From NCBI GenBank assembly GCA_023819545.1, contig JAMWCA010000022.1:1-13540 (forward strand): DNA of 13,540 nt. Reading direction: 5' to 3'. Positions 13,471 to 13,540 of this stretch are shown in pieces (position 1 is the first letter of the stretch; every line of letters begins with the position of its first letter). The notes under the pieces were generated by a model, which was not told the DNA's origin, searched no databases, and saw only the letters and a program-made list of their open reading frames with translations. The position numbers and the translations under genes are program-made. The DNA is from Candidatus Omnitrophota bacterium. GTDB taxonomy: Bacteria; Ratteibacteria; UBA8468; B48-G9; JAFGKM01.

Positions 13471-13540
13471 AAAGGTTGAACAGTTTTTTGAAGAGGGGAA
13501 GAGAGAAATTGAAGAAATTAAAGATGATGAATTATTAGAA
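13451..13540 (+). CDS. Start of an unidentified protein (cut by window end)
   Basis: An ATG at 13451, six bases after AAAGGG, opens a frame that overlaps the last 20 bases of nadD and continues uninterrupted to the window edge (30 codons). The visible part is charged, with many Glu and Lys residues, and begins MLKEIIEKVEQFFEEGKREI; it looks helical. The short overlap matches the pattern of the preceding genes, so a real cotranscribed gene is likely. Too little is present to name a family. Confidence 0.5.
   Translation, partial: MLKEIIEKVEQFFEEGKREIEEIKDDELLE

Noticed and set aside
1..13540. tRNA, rRNA, CRISPR, insertion sequence, prophage or defence system
   Set aside because: I saw no repeat arrays, transposase or integrase motifs, RNA gene signatures, or defence-type domains; all intergenic gaps are shorter than 165 bases.

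Overview
This is an AT-rich bacterial chromosome segment; spot counts on individual 60-base lines gave about 15 to 37 % G+C. Almost every base is coding. It holds 17 protein genes, two of them cut by the window ends. I see no RNA genes, mobile elements, CRISPR arrays or phage genes. Bacterial-type Shine-Dalgarno sites (AGGAGG variants) precede many genes. The lnt gene implies an outer membrane with lipoproteins, so the host is probably a diderm bacterium. The combination of very low G+C, a cytosolic BNR/sialidase-like protein and a creatininase-family protein reminds me of uncultured Omnitrophota-like lineages, but that placement is a guess.

Layout, left to right. (1) Minus strand, 1-1976: a DUF2905 membrane protein, an M18 aminopeptidase and a YjbQ-family protein, tightly spaced as one operon. 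(2) Minus strand, 2032-2994: an unrecognised two-helix membrane protein with its own promoter. (3) Plus strand, 3080-5476: panD, lnt and rnc, overlapping end to start. They link coenzyme A precursor synthesis, lipoprotein N-acylation and RNA processing. (4) Plus strand, 5542-7414: a sialidase-like beta-propeller and an N-acetylneuraminate-lyase-like aldolase, a two-gene unit that suggests handling of sialic acid or a related keto-sugar acid. (5) Minus strand, 7419-9073: a creatininase-family amidohydrolase followed by ribF. (6) Plus strand, 9234 to the end: a stomatin/SPFH protein, tyrA, proB, proA, nadD and the start of a further gene. This makes one dense cluster for tyrosine, proline and NAD synthesis behind a membrane-scaffold gene.

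Regulatory signals sit in four short intergenic gaps. The two divergent gaps (3001-3079 and 9074-9233) share the same symmetric arrangement, TTTACA-15 bases-TGTAAA. In both it coincides with the best minus-strand promoter (TTTACA-17-TAAAAT, extended by TG). This could be a shared operator or a symmetric two-way promoter, and it is the most interesting non-coding signal here. The most interesting coding signal is the RNase III, whose active-site carboxylates depart from the family pattern. Otherwise the window is mostly ordinary housekeeping genes, and I do not see a clear new multi-gene system.
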